The notes below the pieces were generated by a model. It did no database searches. It had not been told where the DNA came from and worked only from the letters and a program-made list of their open reading frames with translations. A stretch of 64,000 bases of DNA from CAJBVG01 sp943372995 (GTDB lineage: Bacteria; Bacteroidota; Bacteroidia; Sphingobacteriales; Sphingobacteriaceae): positions 620,001 through 684,000 of the forward strand of contig CALSAQ010000001.1 of the NCBI GenBank assembly GCA_943372995.1, in the 5' to 3' direction. Numbering within the stretch: the first letter of the stretch is position 1; each line of letters begins with the position of its first letter. Of this stretch, positions 25,183 to 33,693 are shown piece by piece. The position numbers and the translations under genes were made by a program.

Positions 25183-27546
25183 CTAGTGTTTAATTATTAT
25201 TTTATTTGGAATTATTTTCAGATCATTATTAATTAATAAATAGTAGATCCCATCTGGCATTAATTTTACATCACATATTATTTTGTTTTGGTCAATAATA
25301 TATTTTAATGGAATGTTTCTCCCATAGATATCAATTAGTCTTATATCATTTATACTATAGGGCTTTGCTGTTTCAATTATTAGATGATTATCAGTAGATG
25401 GATTAGGATATATAATGAAATTAGCATCTAAATTTAGATTCATAGAGGTATCTAAATCATTATAATTACGAAATAAGTTATTTTCTTCATAGAACGTCTG
25501 GCCACACTCATCTTGAGTATAGTCTACAAAATTCTTGATTTTATATAGTTCAAAAAATGATAATGAATTGTCTCTATTCCTATAACACATTCTATTTCCA
25601 TTTATGGTATAATTCTTATTAATGTCTGTTGGTCCTAAATAAGGGTGATTGATATTAATTCCATCTATTGTTGCTGGTATTGCTTGCCATTTTAGACATC
25701 TTAATTGCCAAACTTGATGAAATGTATCATAATATAATGAGTAAAATTTGTCATCAGAACCTATATATGTTAATTCATTAAACTCATTATTCCAAATCAA
25801 ACTAGTTTTGCAAAATGCTTCACAGAAAAACTTTCCGTCAGAATGAGTATCAAACTCATAGTTTATATCAATTAATCCGTAATCCCAATAGGGAGTTGCT
25901 GTTGACCAAGTATTCCAAAAAATGTTGTAGATTTTATTGTCGGTACCTTTATAAAATAATGCGTTTCTATTTTCCGACCATGTCATTTGATCAGAAGCGT
26001 CAACAGTGGATATGGTAGTAATTGGTCCGAAATCCCAATAGGGGGTTGCTGTTGACCATGTGTTCCAAAAAATGTTGTAGATTTTATTGTCCAGTCCAAT
26101 ATAAAATAGTGCTTGTCTATTTTCAGACCAATCCAATTCTCTTGATGCATTTGCTGGAAAGTCAGAGTTAATGATTTCATGCATCCACTTGGGTGATGCT
26201 GGATTTGTCCAAGTATCCCAGTAAATACAATTTATTTTATTATTATTGTCGATGTAAAATAGGCATTGTCTTGATTCAGACCAGATGATATTACTATTTA
26301 CATTTGCTGGAAAACTACCATCAACTACTCCGATGTCCCAAAAAGGTGAAGAACTCGACCATGTATTCCAAAATATATTATATAATCTTTTATCATCTCC
26401 AATATAAAAAAGACATTGTCTTGATTCAGACCACTCTATTTCTGATTTAGAGTTTACAACCTGATTTGTAGTGACTTGGTTGCTTTCCCAATAAGAATTA
26501 GGACCACTCCACGAATTTTCAAAAGTGTTAAAAATTTTCCCATCATTCGCTACATAAAAATAGGCATTCCTTGAATCTGAATAGCAAATCTCAGCACTTA
26601 CATTTCTTGGGTGATTATTAAAAATTGGAGAATTCCTTTTTTCTTTATATAACTTAACGTAATCAACATCAAAATACACGTCGTTATCTAATCCTTGTTG
26701 ATTCCATACCCCTAGGTTTACAACAATCTGAGCTGTGTTTAATCTTCCATGACCAGGATATGGGTTTTTAGTGGATAAAATCTCAATCCCGTCAACATAC
26801 CAATACAGATGTGTTGGACTCCATATTAAACTATAGGTATGATATTCATCTGAAAATTTCTTTCCATCCAATAATTCATAAAATGATGAACAATTAACTT
26901 TGTTAGTTGATGGAAAATTTATGTTTTGTATTGTACACATTATTCTATTTTTTTCATAGTCGTGGTATCCCACTTCGAATATGTCTATTTCTTCATATCC
27001 ACCTTCTGCGCCAAATAACCAAAATGCAGGAGTAAATGCTGTGTTTGGAGGTATTTTACATCTGATTTCAAATAAACCATTCAATGTACCTTTTTCATTA
27101 TAGTTTGGATAATGGTTATAATCTATGTAATTTTTATTCGTTAATACACCTGTAGCATATTTGAATATATCATATCCATTTCCATCAGGTCTAGCTACTT
27201 GTAGGTCACCGTATTTTGTGGTTGCTTCTATTCTTAGAATGGTTTCATTTGCTGAATTTTTGATAAATGACAAAGATTTTTCGCTTGCATAACCTGCAAA
27301 TGTGGTAGGATTATTGGGGTCATCATCCCAATATGAATGTTCTACTAATACAGGGTTTCCATTTGCATCGTCGTATGGATATCCAATTTTCCAATTTTGT
27401 TTTAACTGATTGACATTTTGATAAGAAAAATCATCGAAAATTACAGTTTCCCAATTATTGTAATTTATTGATTGAGAATAAACAACGTTAACTAATTGTA
27501 AAATAAGTATAGCTATTACAGAAATGAAAATTAGTACTTTATTCAT
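25183..27546 (-). CDS. Secreted GH16 glucanase-like enzyme with lectin-like propeller repeats and T9SS type A domain
   Basis: 787 residues. Signal peptide to about residue 24. Residues ~30-305 are a GH16 beta-jelly-roll with the catalytic motif E186-I-D188-I-F-E191 and WYVDGIEI. Residues ~315-680 hold about seven ~50-residue repeats (WSESRQCLFYIGDDKRLYNI, NTWSSSSPFWDIG), a pattern like PLL/tectonin-type sugar-binding propellers. The end (YPNPSTDN ... GRNIPL ... MPDGIYYLLI) is a type A T9SS sorting domain. GH16 enzymes cleave beta-1,3-glucans, agar, carrageenan and related polymers; which one cannot be told. Two repeats are nearly identical in DNA 150 nt apart (25881 and 26031), indicating recent duplication. 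Confidence 0.85.
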   Translation of the reverse strand: MNKVLIFISVIAILILQLVNVVYSQSINYNNWETVIFDDFSYQNVNQLKQNWKIGYPYDDANGNPVLVEHSYWDDDPNNPTTFAGYASEKSLSFIKNSANETILRIEATTKYGDLQVARPDGNGYDIFKYATGVLTNKNYIDYNHYPNYNEKGTLNGLFEIRCKIPPNTAFTPAFWLFGAEGGYEEIDIFEVGYHDYEKNRIMCTIQNINFPSTNKVNCSSFYELLDGKKFSDEYHTYSLIWSPTHLYWYVDGIEILSTKNPYPGHGRLNTAQIVVNLGVWNQQGLDNDVYFDVDYVKLYKEKRNSPIFNNHPRNVSAEICYSDSRNAYFYVANDGKIFNTFENSWSGPNSYWESNQVTTNQVVNSKSEIEWSESRQCLFYIGDDKRLYNIFWNTWSSSSPFWDIGVVDGSFPANVNSNIIWSESRQCLFYIDNNNKINCIYWDTWTNPASPKWMHEIINSDFPANASRELDWSENRQALFYIGLDNKIYNIFWNTWSTATPYWDFGPITTISTVDASDQMTWSENRNALFYKGTDNKIYNIFWNTWSTATPYWDYGLIDINYEFDTHSDGKFFCEAFCKTSLIWNNEFNELTYIGSDDKFYSLYYDTFHQVWQLRCLKWQAIPATIDGININHPYLGPTDINKNYTINGNRMCYRNRDNSLSFFELYKIKNFVDYTQDECGQTFYEENNLFRNYNDLDTSMNLNLDANFIIYPNPSTDNHLIIETAKPYSINDIRLIDIYGRNIPLKYIIDQNKIICDVKLMPDGIYYLLINNDLKIIPNKIIIKH

Positions 27547-27879
27547 AATTTAATATTTTAAAATCTTATAGTTCTAAATTTTTTGTTTTTAGATTACCAT
27601 AAAATTAGTACTATAATTATCAAAAGCCAAAGAATATAATATTATTATTTAGTTTACTTTTCATATGGGTATTTATGTTTCCTTTGATTTGTTTATTCTG
27701 ACTTTTTAGGAGAATTTCAATTTGCTTTTTTTGATAAAACAAAACCTCTGCTCAACTAGCTAATCAAAACACCAAAAATGAAATTGTATTTTCATAGGTA
27801 TAATGAAAGAAATTCTTGCGTTTTCTGTCTACTCTAGCATCCTATACACGTCCAATACCTAAGAAATATAGATTAGGCA
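27547..27879. other. AT-rich spacer without recognisable gene
   Basis: This 333-bp stretch lies upstream of the GH16 gene and downstream of mnmE (both minus strand). It should carry the GH16 promoter, but no clear TAnnTTTG element, hairpin with T-run, RNA gene or repeat was seen. Confidence 0.5.
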
Positions 27880-29256
27880 CTATTTGCCGATACAAAACTT
27901 ACTAAATATATTCTCCAACAAATCGTCCGTAGAAATGCTGCCGGTAATTTCTCCTAGATAGTGTAAGGCTTCTTTAATGTCCATGGCGAGGAAGTCGGAG
28001 GTAACGGGGTTATGTATGCCGTTGAGTACTCGTTGAAGGGCATCGCTTGTTTTTTGTAGGGCTTCTACATGGCGGATATTGGTGAGTACGATTTCATTCG
28101 AAAGCTCCGAATAATGGATCAGTTCCAGTAATTTTTCTTCGAGTGCTTTTATGCCTTGTCCTTGCAAAGCGGAGATGGCTAAGCTTTCGGGAGGAATGTT
28201 GTTTGCGGTTGTTTTGTCGCTTTTGTTCGCGACTAACAACAGTTGCGAATTATTCTTTTTGGTGATGCTTTCTAATTCTGTGATGATATTGTGAAGTTCC
28301 TCTCCGAAGGTCTCCGTAGGGTCATACACGTACAAGATGATAGCCGAGGATTGTATTTTCTCGAATGTACGTTCCACACCTTTGGCTTCAATAATATCGT
28401 CGGTGTCGCGGATTCCTGCGGTGTCGATAAAACGAAATTTAATGCCCTGTATGCTAATTTCATCTTCTATGGTGTCACGAGTAGTTCCTGCGATTTCGGA
28501 TACGATAGCGCGCTCCTCATTGAGCAGTGCGTTCAACAAAGTGGATTTACCCACGTTAGGTTTTCCCGCAATAACCACTGGTACTCCTTGCTTAATCACA
28601 TTACCGAGTTCGAAGGAGCGAATGAGTTTCTTTAATACCGCAACAATTTGCTCGATGAGTTTTTGCATTTGCTCACGATTGGCAAATTCTACATCTTCTT
28701 CAGAGAAGTCGAGTTCCAGTTCCACTAGGGATGCAAAGTGAATCAACTCTTCTCTCAATCTTTTCAACTCATTAGAGAACCCACCACGCATTTGTTGCAT
28801 GGCTACTTTATGTGAAGCTTCGGAGCTCGATGCGATGAGGTCGGCTACGGCTTCTGCTTGCGAAAGATCTAGCTGTCCATTTAAAAATGCACGCATGGTA
28901 AATTCTCCAGGTTGAGCCGGACGAGCACCTTTGCTGATGAATAAGCGAATGATTTTATCGAGAATATATGCAGAACCATGACAAGATACTTCCACCACAT
29001 TCTCCTTGGTGTAGGAGCGAGGTGCTATGAATAAACTCACCAATACTTCGTCGATAATGTGTTGTCCGTCTACAATAGTACCAAAATGAATAGTATGACT
29101 TTCTTGAACACTTAAATCTTTGCCTTTAAATACCGAATTGCAAATAGAAATGGCATCCTTGCCTGATAAACGAATGACGCCAATAGCTCCGGCACCATTG
29201 GGTGTAGCAAGGGCTACAATGGTATCGTTGCGGCTGCTTAATAAATTATTTTGCAT
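27880..29256 (-). CDS. mnmE: tRNA uridine-5-carboxymethylaminomethyl modification GTPase MnmE
   Basis: 458 residues, full length. N-terminal tetrahydrofolate-binding domain (DTIVALATPNGAGAIGVIRLSG), helical domain, and an inserted G domain with GKPNVGKSTLLN (G1), TRDT (G2), DTAGIRDT (G3) and NKSD (G4). It ends in FCIGK, the C-x-G-K motif needed for catalysis. With MnmG it modifies U34 of several tRNAs in the cytoplasm. It is the first gene read from a TAATTTTG promoter element that ends only four bases before the ATG. Confidence 0.97.
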   Translation of the reverse strand: MQNNLLSSRNDTIVALATPNGAGAIGVIRLSGKDAISICNSVFKGKDLSVQESHTIHFGTIVDGQHIIDEVLVSLFIAPRSYTKENVVEVSCHGSAYILDKIIRLFISKGARPAQPGEFTMRAFLNGQLDLSQAEAVADLIASSSEASHKVAMQQMRGGFSNELKRLREELIHFASLVELELDFSEEDVEFANREQMQKLIEQIVAVLKKLIRSFELGNVIKQGVPVVIAGKPNVGKSTLLNALLNEERAIVSEIAGTTRDTIEDEISIQGIKFRFIDTAGIRDTDDIIEAKGVERTFEKIQSSAIILYVYDPTETFGEELHNIITELESITKKNNSQLLLVANKSDKTTANNIPPESLAISALQGQGIKALEEKLLELIHYSELSNEIVLTNIRHVEALQKTSDALQRVLNGIHNPVTSDFLAMDIKEALHYLGEITGSISTDDLLENIFSKFCIGK

Positions 29257-29260
29257 GCCA

Positions 29261-29268
29261 CAAAATTA
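29261..29268 (-). promoter_or_regulatory. Putative -7 promoter element of mnmE
   Basis: TAATTTTG on the minus strand fits the Bacteroidota TAnnTTTG consensus. Its last base is four bases before the mnmE ATG, so the transcript would be leaderless or nearly so. Confidence 0.5.
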
Positions 29269-29292
29269 AGTTAATTTATTGAAAGGGGCTAA

Positions 29293-29670
29293 TTACTTGG
29301 TCTTGGTGTCGCGTTTAATAATCACCTTGGTGTTTTTATTAATCTTGATGTTTTTCAATTGTTTGTTTGCAGTGCTCAATTGATCTAAGTAATTGGATAC
29401 ATCGGTAACAATAGCATCTACGTTTTTCTTTTTGCTGAAGATAACCATATTGGCCATTTCGCCTAGGTTTTCTAAGCTCAGGTTCGATGCAATTTTATAT
29501 CCCTTAGCCAATTTATCCATAAAGCCCGAATCGGGTTTGGCGTACGAAATGCTTAAGTGTTGTTCTGATATAGGATAGTGTTGAATAGACTCTGCTTTAG
29601 CTTCTCCAGAAAGCAGAAGTGTTCCAATGAGGAAAACTAGCGAGAAAGAAAAGGCAGATATTTTTTTCAC
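29293..29670 (-). CDS. Hypothetical secreted protein
   Basis: 125 residues with a signal peptide (FSLVFLIGTLLLSGEAKAE) and a basic, Lys/Asn-rich C-terminus (NIKINKNTKVIIKRDTKTK). The middle reads LAKGYKIASNLSLENLGEMANM and resembles the start of DUF4252-type exported proteins, but the match is weak. It lies 36 bp upstream of mnmE in the same direction. Confidence 0.6.
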   Translation of the reverse strand: MKKISAFSFSLVFLIGTLLLSGEAKAESIQHYPISEQHLSISYAKPDSGFMDKLAKGYKIASNLSLENLGEMANMVIFSKKKNVDAIVTDVSNYLDQLSTANKQLKNIKINKNTKVIIKRDTKTK

Positions 29671-29718
29671 GATATAAAGATAAATAAAAAAGAATAGGAA
29701 AAGGAAATGGAAAAAAAC

Positions 29719-30240
29719 TTAGGCAAAACGCTTTTCTGTGCGCTCTAATTTGATCATTTCAGAGTAGGTTAAGCCATTACACATTGCATTGGCGGTCATG
29801 GATAAGCGCTTTGCACGAGTAATTTCGGTCTTTGCAGCATTAATCCAGTTTATAAAATATGCACGATGAGAAGGGGGGAGTTTAATGAAGTTATCAATCA
29901 TTATTTTCTCTTCTCTAAGCAACTCATGTAAGTCGGCAGGGATATCAATTTTGTATTCTAAATCATCTTCTAAATTACAAGCTACTACATCACCAACTTT
30001 CTTGCGTAACTTATTTCTGAGCACTTCATTTAGTGAAATAATAAATTCACCACCACCAACGGGCAATACTGCCAAACCCTTTACAGCACAAGCGTCCATC
30101 TTGCCCTTTACTCTAAATGATTTTTTGTTGTTGGGTTTTATTCCTGATGCCTGTTCTTTCGTTAGACTGATATACGTCCATCCGGTTTTCTCGCCTTTGC
30201 GACCGTATTTTAATATTTCAGCACTGAACTTTATTGGCAT
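29719..30240 (-). CDS. DUF1905 / YdeI-OmpD-associated family protein
   Basis: 173 residues. N-terminal DUF1905 barrel (FSAEILKYGRKGEKTGWTYI, KMDACAVKGLAVLPVGGGEF) and C-terminal YdeI/OmpD-associated helices (LPPSHRAYFINWINAAKTEITRAKRL). Widespread in Bacteroidota and Actinobacteria; cytoplasmic, no biochemical function is known. The 278 bp upstream to the next gene are very AT-rich and without visible signals. Confidence 0.85.
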   Translation of the reverse strand: MPIKFSAEILKYGRKGEKTGWTYISLTKEQASGIKPNNKKSFRVKGKMDACAVKGLAVLPVGGGEFIISLNEVLRNKLRKKVGDVVACNLEDDLEYKIDIPADLHELLREEKIMIDNFIKLPPSHRAYFINWINAAKTEITRAKRLSMTANAMCNGLTYSEMIKLERTEKRFA

Positions 30241-30518
30241 AGTTTTTTTAGTTGGGGGAATAAAGCTAACAAAATAAATATAAAATCATACAACTATTTT
30301 TTTTCGAATTCTACTTCATTATTCTTTATATATTATAACTAATTTTATTTTGTATTTTTAATTTATTCCAATTAATATTAGGAATATTATAGTATATCAT
30401 TGTTTAAAAGTTGTATTTATGCAGTTTTTTACAAATTTATTTTTAAAAGTTATCCTTTCGCAATATTTTTAACTGCCCAAAAAATTAGTTGTTGGTTATT
30501 AATCTTTTTTTAGTTTTT

Positions 30519-30851
30519 ATGAAATTCAAAGACAAGCGCTTGTGCGACTTCTCTGTGATTATTAGAAATAGAAGAATAGAACTTGGATATTCTTCAGCAG
30601 AGCGGTTTGCAAATGATCACAAGCTAAATCGATCGGTGTATCAGAGATGGGAGAATGGAGAAGATTTAAACTTGTCGAGTTTGATGAGGTTACTCGATAT
30701 CCTAAAAATGAGTGGAAAAATGCTTTTCGAAAAGTGGGAAAAAGCAAATATTCACATGCCACAAGACAGGGAAGTAGACCTAAGCTTAGTAGCAGAACGC
30801 AAGGAAATGTACAAAGGGAGAAGACGCAAGAAGAAGATGCCTGAAGAGTAG
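30519..30851 (+). CDS. XRE-family helix-turn-helix protein
   Basis: 110 residues from the ATG giving MKFKDKRLCDFS; an earlier TTG at 30489 is unlikely. The HTH spans IIRNRRIELGYSSAERFAND...NRSVYQRWENGEDLNLSSLMRLL. The C-terminus is strongly basic (KGRRRKKKM). No toxin partner lies beside it. The stop TAG begins a short-word array that fills the whole gap to the next, convergent gene. Confidence 0.78.
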   Translation: MKFKDKRLCDFSVIIRNRRIELGYSSAERFANDHKLNRSVYQRWENGEDLNLSSLMRLLDILKMSGKMLFEKWEKANIHMPQDREVDLSLVAERKEMYKGRRRKKKMPEE

Positions 30852-30935
30852 TTAATTAGCCAATGTGCCAATGTGCCAATTAGCCAATGACGAGCACACG
30901 ATTCACGAGCACACGATTCACGAGCACACGAACTA
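30849..30935. repeat. Composite short-word array filling the space between two convergent stop codons
   Basis: It runs from the XRE TAG to the complement of the DUF151 TAG. The first half has AATTAGCCAAT/GTGCCAATG words. After the junction CCAATGACGAGC it switches to GAGCACACGATTCAC words and ends CACGAACTA. The two ends, TAGTT and AACTA, are inverted. No sequence between the genes lies outside the array. Confidence 0.85.
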
Positions 30936-31538
30936 AGATCGTTTTGTCAACTCGTCTCTTATGCGTGCTGCTTTTTCGTAGTTTTCTTCTTCGAGGGCTT
31001 TTTGCAACATCTCGCGTAACTCGGCTTCGCTGTAATTGGCGTAGCCCGATGCTCCGCTTGGATTGTTGATGTTTATTTTTTCGAGGTCGTCGCTAGGCTC
31101 AATGTTTTCGAGGAAGGCGAAGTCTGTGCCTTCAATCATGATGCCTGCAGAAGCAAGAATAAATTCGTAGGTATAAATAGGGCATTGGTAACGAACGGCA
31201 AGTGCAATAGCGTCGGATGTTCTCGCATCTATTTCCACTGTTTTCTTTCCATCGTTACAAATCAGTTTCGCAAAAAATATACCATCCACTAAATTGTAAA
31301 TAATCACTTCTTCAATTACAACATTAAAGTGGATGGTTAACGATTTAAATAAGTCGTGAGTTAATGGTCTGCTCGGACTCATCTTCTCAATCTCTATCGC
31401 AATGGCTTGAGCTTCGAATCCACCTATAATAATAGGCAATCTTCTTCTGCCATTCACCTCACCCAATACCAAGGCATAAGCACCCGATTGTGTTTGGCTG
31501 TACGATAAACCGACTATATCTAATTTAATTTTCTTCAT
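30933..31538 (-). CDS. Bifunctional nuclease (DUF151) with C-terminal UVR motif
   Basis: 201 residues. Residues 1-~135 are DUF151/BFN (GLSYSQTQSGAYALVLGE, LPIIIGGFEAQAIA, RTSDAIALAVRYQCPIY). Residues ~165-200 carry a UvrB/UvrC-type motif (REMLQKALEEENYEKAARIRDEL). The plant and Mycobacterium relatives have RNase/DNase activity; the bacterial role is unclear. It lies 15 bp after etfA and is the third gene of that operon. Its stop TAG forms the edge of the adjoining array. Confidence 0.9.
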   Translation of the reverse strand: MKKIKLDIVGLSYSQTQSGAYALVLGEVNGRRRLPIIIGGFEAQAIAIEIEKMSPSRPLTHDLFKSLTIHFNVVIEEVIIYNLVDGIFFAKLICNDGKKTVEIDARTSDAIALAVRYQCPIYTYEFILASAGIMIEGTDFAFLENIEPSDDLEKININNPSGASGYANYSEAELREMLQKALEEENYEKAARIRDELTKRS

Positions 31539-31553
31539 TTATAATTTCAGCAA

Positions 31554-32531
31554 TTATGCATTTGCTTTAAAAGCTTTTACTGCTTCAATTAATTTTGGTA
31601 CTACTTCAAAAGCATCGCCAACAATACCATAGTCAGCAACTTTAAAGAAAGGAGCTTCTGGATCTTTGTTAATTACAACAATTACTTTTGATGAACTTAC
31701 ACCAGCAAGATGTTGTATCGCACCAGAAATACCAATAGCGATGTATAAGTTAGGAGCAACGGCAATACCAGTTTGTCCTACGTGTTCCGAATGTGGTCTC
31801 CATCCCGAATCCGATACTGGTTTAGAACAAGCAGTAGCAGCACCTAAAAGGTTAGCAAGCTCTTCAATCATTCCCCAGTTCTCAGGACCTTTTAATCCTC
31901 TACCCGCTGATACCACTAATTCGGCATCTGGTAAACTAATTTTATCAGAAGCACGAACAATTTCTTTTACCATAGTACGGAAATCGTTTGCTCCAGTTTC
32001 AGTATCTAGTGTTTCTACTTGAGCGGTTTCGTTTTTCTCTACTACTTTATATGCGTTCGGACTTAAAGTCAATACTTTTACTGCAGAGTTTAACTCTACC
32101 ATAGCAAATGCTTTACCAGAGAATGCACCACGTTTTACGGTTAATGTACTTCCGTTGATGCTTGGCAATTCAATTACACCATCGGCAAAACCAGCGCTTA
32201 ATTTCACAGCTACACGAGGTGCTAAACCTTTACCTGTAAAACTATTTCCTAATACCACTACCGAAGCATTTGCTTTTTTAGCAGCATTCGCGATGATAGA
32301 AGCATAAGCCTGGTTCACAAAAGATTTTAATTGATCGTTGTTTACCGACCATACATTTTTTGCTCCGTATTTTCCTAGTTCCGCTAATTGCGATGCGTCT
32401 ACATTACCAATAGATAATGCAGTTAAAGAACTTCCCATCATGCTAGCAATTTCTGCAGCATAAGACACTACTTCAAAGGTCGATTTTTTGAATTTACCCT
32501 CAATATTTTCTACGTATACTAATACACTCAT
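31554..32531 (-). CDS. etfA: Electron transfer flavoprotein alpha subunit
   Basis: 325 residues. C-terminal FAD domain is clear: SAGRGLKGPENWGMIEEL, GATACSKPVSDSGW, VGQTGIAVAPNLYIAIGISGAIQHL and KVADYGIVGD. With EtfB it takes electrons from acyl-CoA and related dehydrogenases and passes them to ETF-quinone oxidoreductase. It follows etfB by 25 bp. Confidence 0.96.
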   Translation of the reverse strand: MSVLVYVENIEGKFKKSTFEVVSYAAEIASMMGSSLTALSIGNVDASQLAELGKYGAKNVWSVNNDQLKSFVNQAYASIIANAAKKANASVVVLGNSFTGKGLAPRVAVKLSAGFADGVIELPSINGSTLTVKRGAFSGKAFAMVELNSAVKVLTLSPNAYKVVEKNETAQVETLDTETGANDFRTMVKEIVRASDKISLPDAELVVSAGRGLKGPENWGMIEELANLLGAATACSKPVSDSGWRPHSEHVGQTGIAVAPNLYIAIGISGAIQHLAGVSSSKVIVVINKDPEAPFFKVADYGIVGDAFEVVPKLIEAVKAFKANA

Positions 32532-32556
32532 GTTTGTAATTTTTTCCTGTTTAAAA

Positions 32557-33294
32557 TTAGATCACTTTTGCTTCTGCATTTAATGCCTCAACTAATTTAG
32601 CTGGTTCATCTGCCGAAATTAATTTTACATTACCTCTTGCTGCTGGCATTTCATACGAAGCAAATTTTGCTAACGAATCTGCTGCTACAGGTTCAACTAC
32701 TTGTAATGGTTTAGTACGTGCCGACATAATTCCTCTCATGTTCGGAATTTTTGGTTCAGCAACACCTTCAGCTGCACTTACTACAAATGGAGTAGATAAG
32801 TTAATCACTTCTTTTCCGCCTTCAATTTCTCTTTCAATTTGAGCGTCGTTTCCGTTTAACTCTAATTTTTTAATGATAGAGATAGAAGGGATGTCTAAGA
32901 ACTCAGCAAGCATTGCTGGTACTTGAGCACCGTTATAGTCGATAGATTCTCTTCCACATAAAATCATATCGTAATTTCCTGCTTTAGCTACCTCTGCTAA
33001 TTGTTTTGCAACAAAATAAGCATCACTAGGAGCTGCATTCACTCGTATAGCATCATCGGCACCAATAGCCAATGCTTTTCTAATGGTAGGTTCTGTATCC
33101 GCTAAGCCCACATTAATTACTGTAGTAGTTCCTTTACCACCTTCAGTTAATTCAATAGCACGCGATAAAGCAATCTCATCATAAGGATTCAATATGTATT
33201 GAACGCCATTCGTGTTAAATTCTGTATTATTGTTGTTAAAACTTACTTTTGTGGTCGTATCTGGTACGTTACTGATACACACTAATATTTTCAT
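32557..33294 (-). CDS. etfB: Electron transfer flavoprotein beta subunit
   Basis: 245 residues from the ATG giving MKILVCISNVPDTTTKVSF; the nine extra upstream codons overlap the promoter region and are unlikely. NPYDEIALSRAIELTEGGKG and the AMP-binding segment CGRESIDYNGAQVPAMLAEFL are typical. It is first gene of the etfB-etfA-DUF151 operon, with a TACTTTTG promoter element 25 bp before the start. Confidence 0.96.
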   Translation of the reverse strand: MKILVCISNVPDTTTKVSFNNNNTEFNTNGVQYILNPYDEIALSRAIELTEGGKGTTTVINVGLADTEPTIRKALAIGADDAIRVNAAPSDAYFVAKQLAEVAKAGNYDMILCGRESIDYNGAQVPAMLAEFLDIPSISIIKKLELNGNDAQIEREIEGGKEVINLSTPFVVSAAEGVAEPKIPNMRGIMSARTKPLQVVEPVAADSLAKFASYEMPAARGNVKLISADEPAKLVEALNAEAKVI

Positions 33295-33318
33295 ATTGTC
33301 TATTTTTTTAAGGTAAGG

Positions 33319-33326
33319 CAAAAGTA
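33319..33326 (-). promoter_or_regulatory. Putative promoter of etfB
   Basis: TACTTTTG on the minus strand fits TAnnTTTG, with T-rich sequence about 20 nt upstream. It supports the shorter etfB start at 33294. Confidence 0.5.
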
Positions 33327-33349
33327 AGGAAATATCGATAAGATTAAAA

Positions 33350-33688
33350 ATGAATACACAACGACTTGAACGACTGATTGAAATGAGGAAAGAGGATCCT
33401 AATGATCCCTTTTTACTATATGCAATTGCAATGGAACACCAACTCGCTCAGCAATTGGACCTTGCACTGTCATATTATGAAGAACTTGTACAAAAACATG
33501 AGGAATATGTTGGAACATACTATCATTTAGCTAAATTGTACGAACTTTTGCAGAAAAGAGAGGAGGCGGAAGCCACCTATCAAAAAGGGATGTTAATTGC
33601 CCGTAAGCTTGGCGATCATCATGCCTATAACGAATTAAACTCAGCCTTTCAGTCTTTTAATGGCCTAGGCGACGATGACGAATATTAG
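33350..33688 (+). CDS. Small tetratricopeptide-repeat protein
   Basis: 112 residues made of about two and a half TPRs (DPFLLYAIAMEHQLAQQLDLALSYYEELVQ; YVGTYYHLAKLYELLQKREEAEATYQKGM) and an acidic tail (GLGDDDEY). No signal peptide, so cytoplasmic. It precedes chrA by 5 bp and is divergent from etfB. Partner unknown. Confidence 0.85.
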   Translation: MNTQRLERLIEMRKEDPNDPFLLYAIAMEHQLAQQLDLALSYYEELVQKHEEYVGTYYHLAKLYELLQKREEAEATYQKGMLIARKLGDHHAYNELNSAFQSFNGLGDDDEY

Positions 33689-33693
33689 TCGAT

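Noticed and set aside
30887..31069. Plus-strand frame starting TSTRFTSTRFTSTR
   Set aside because: Array translation followed by antisense of the DUF151 gene.
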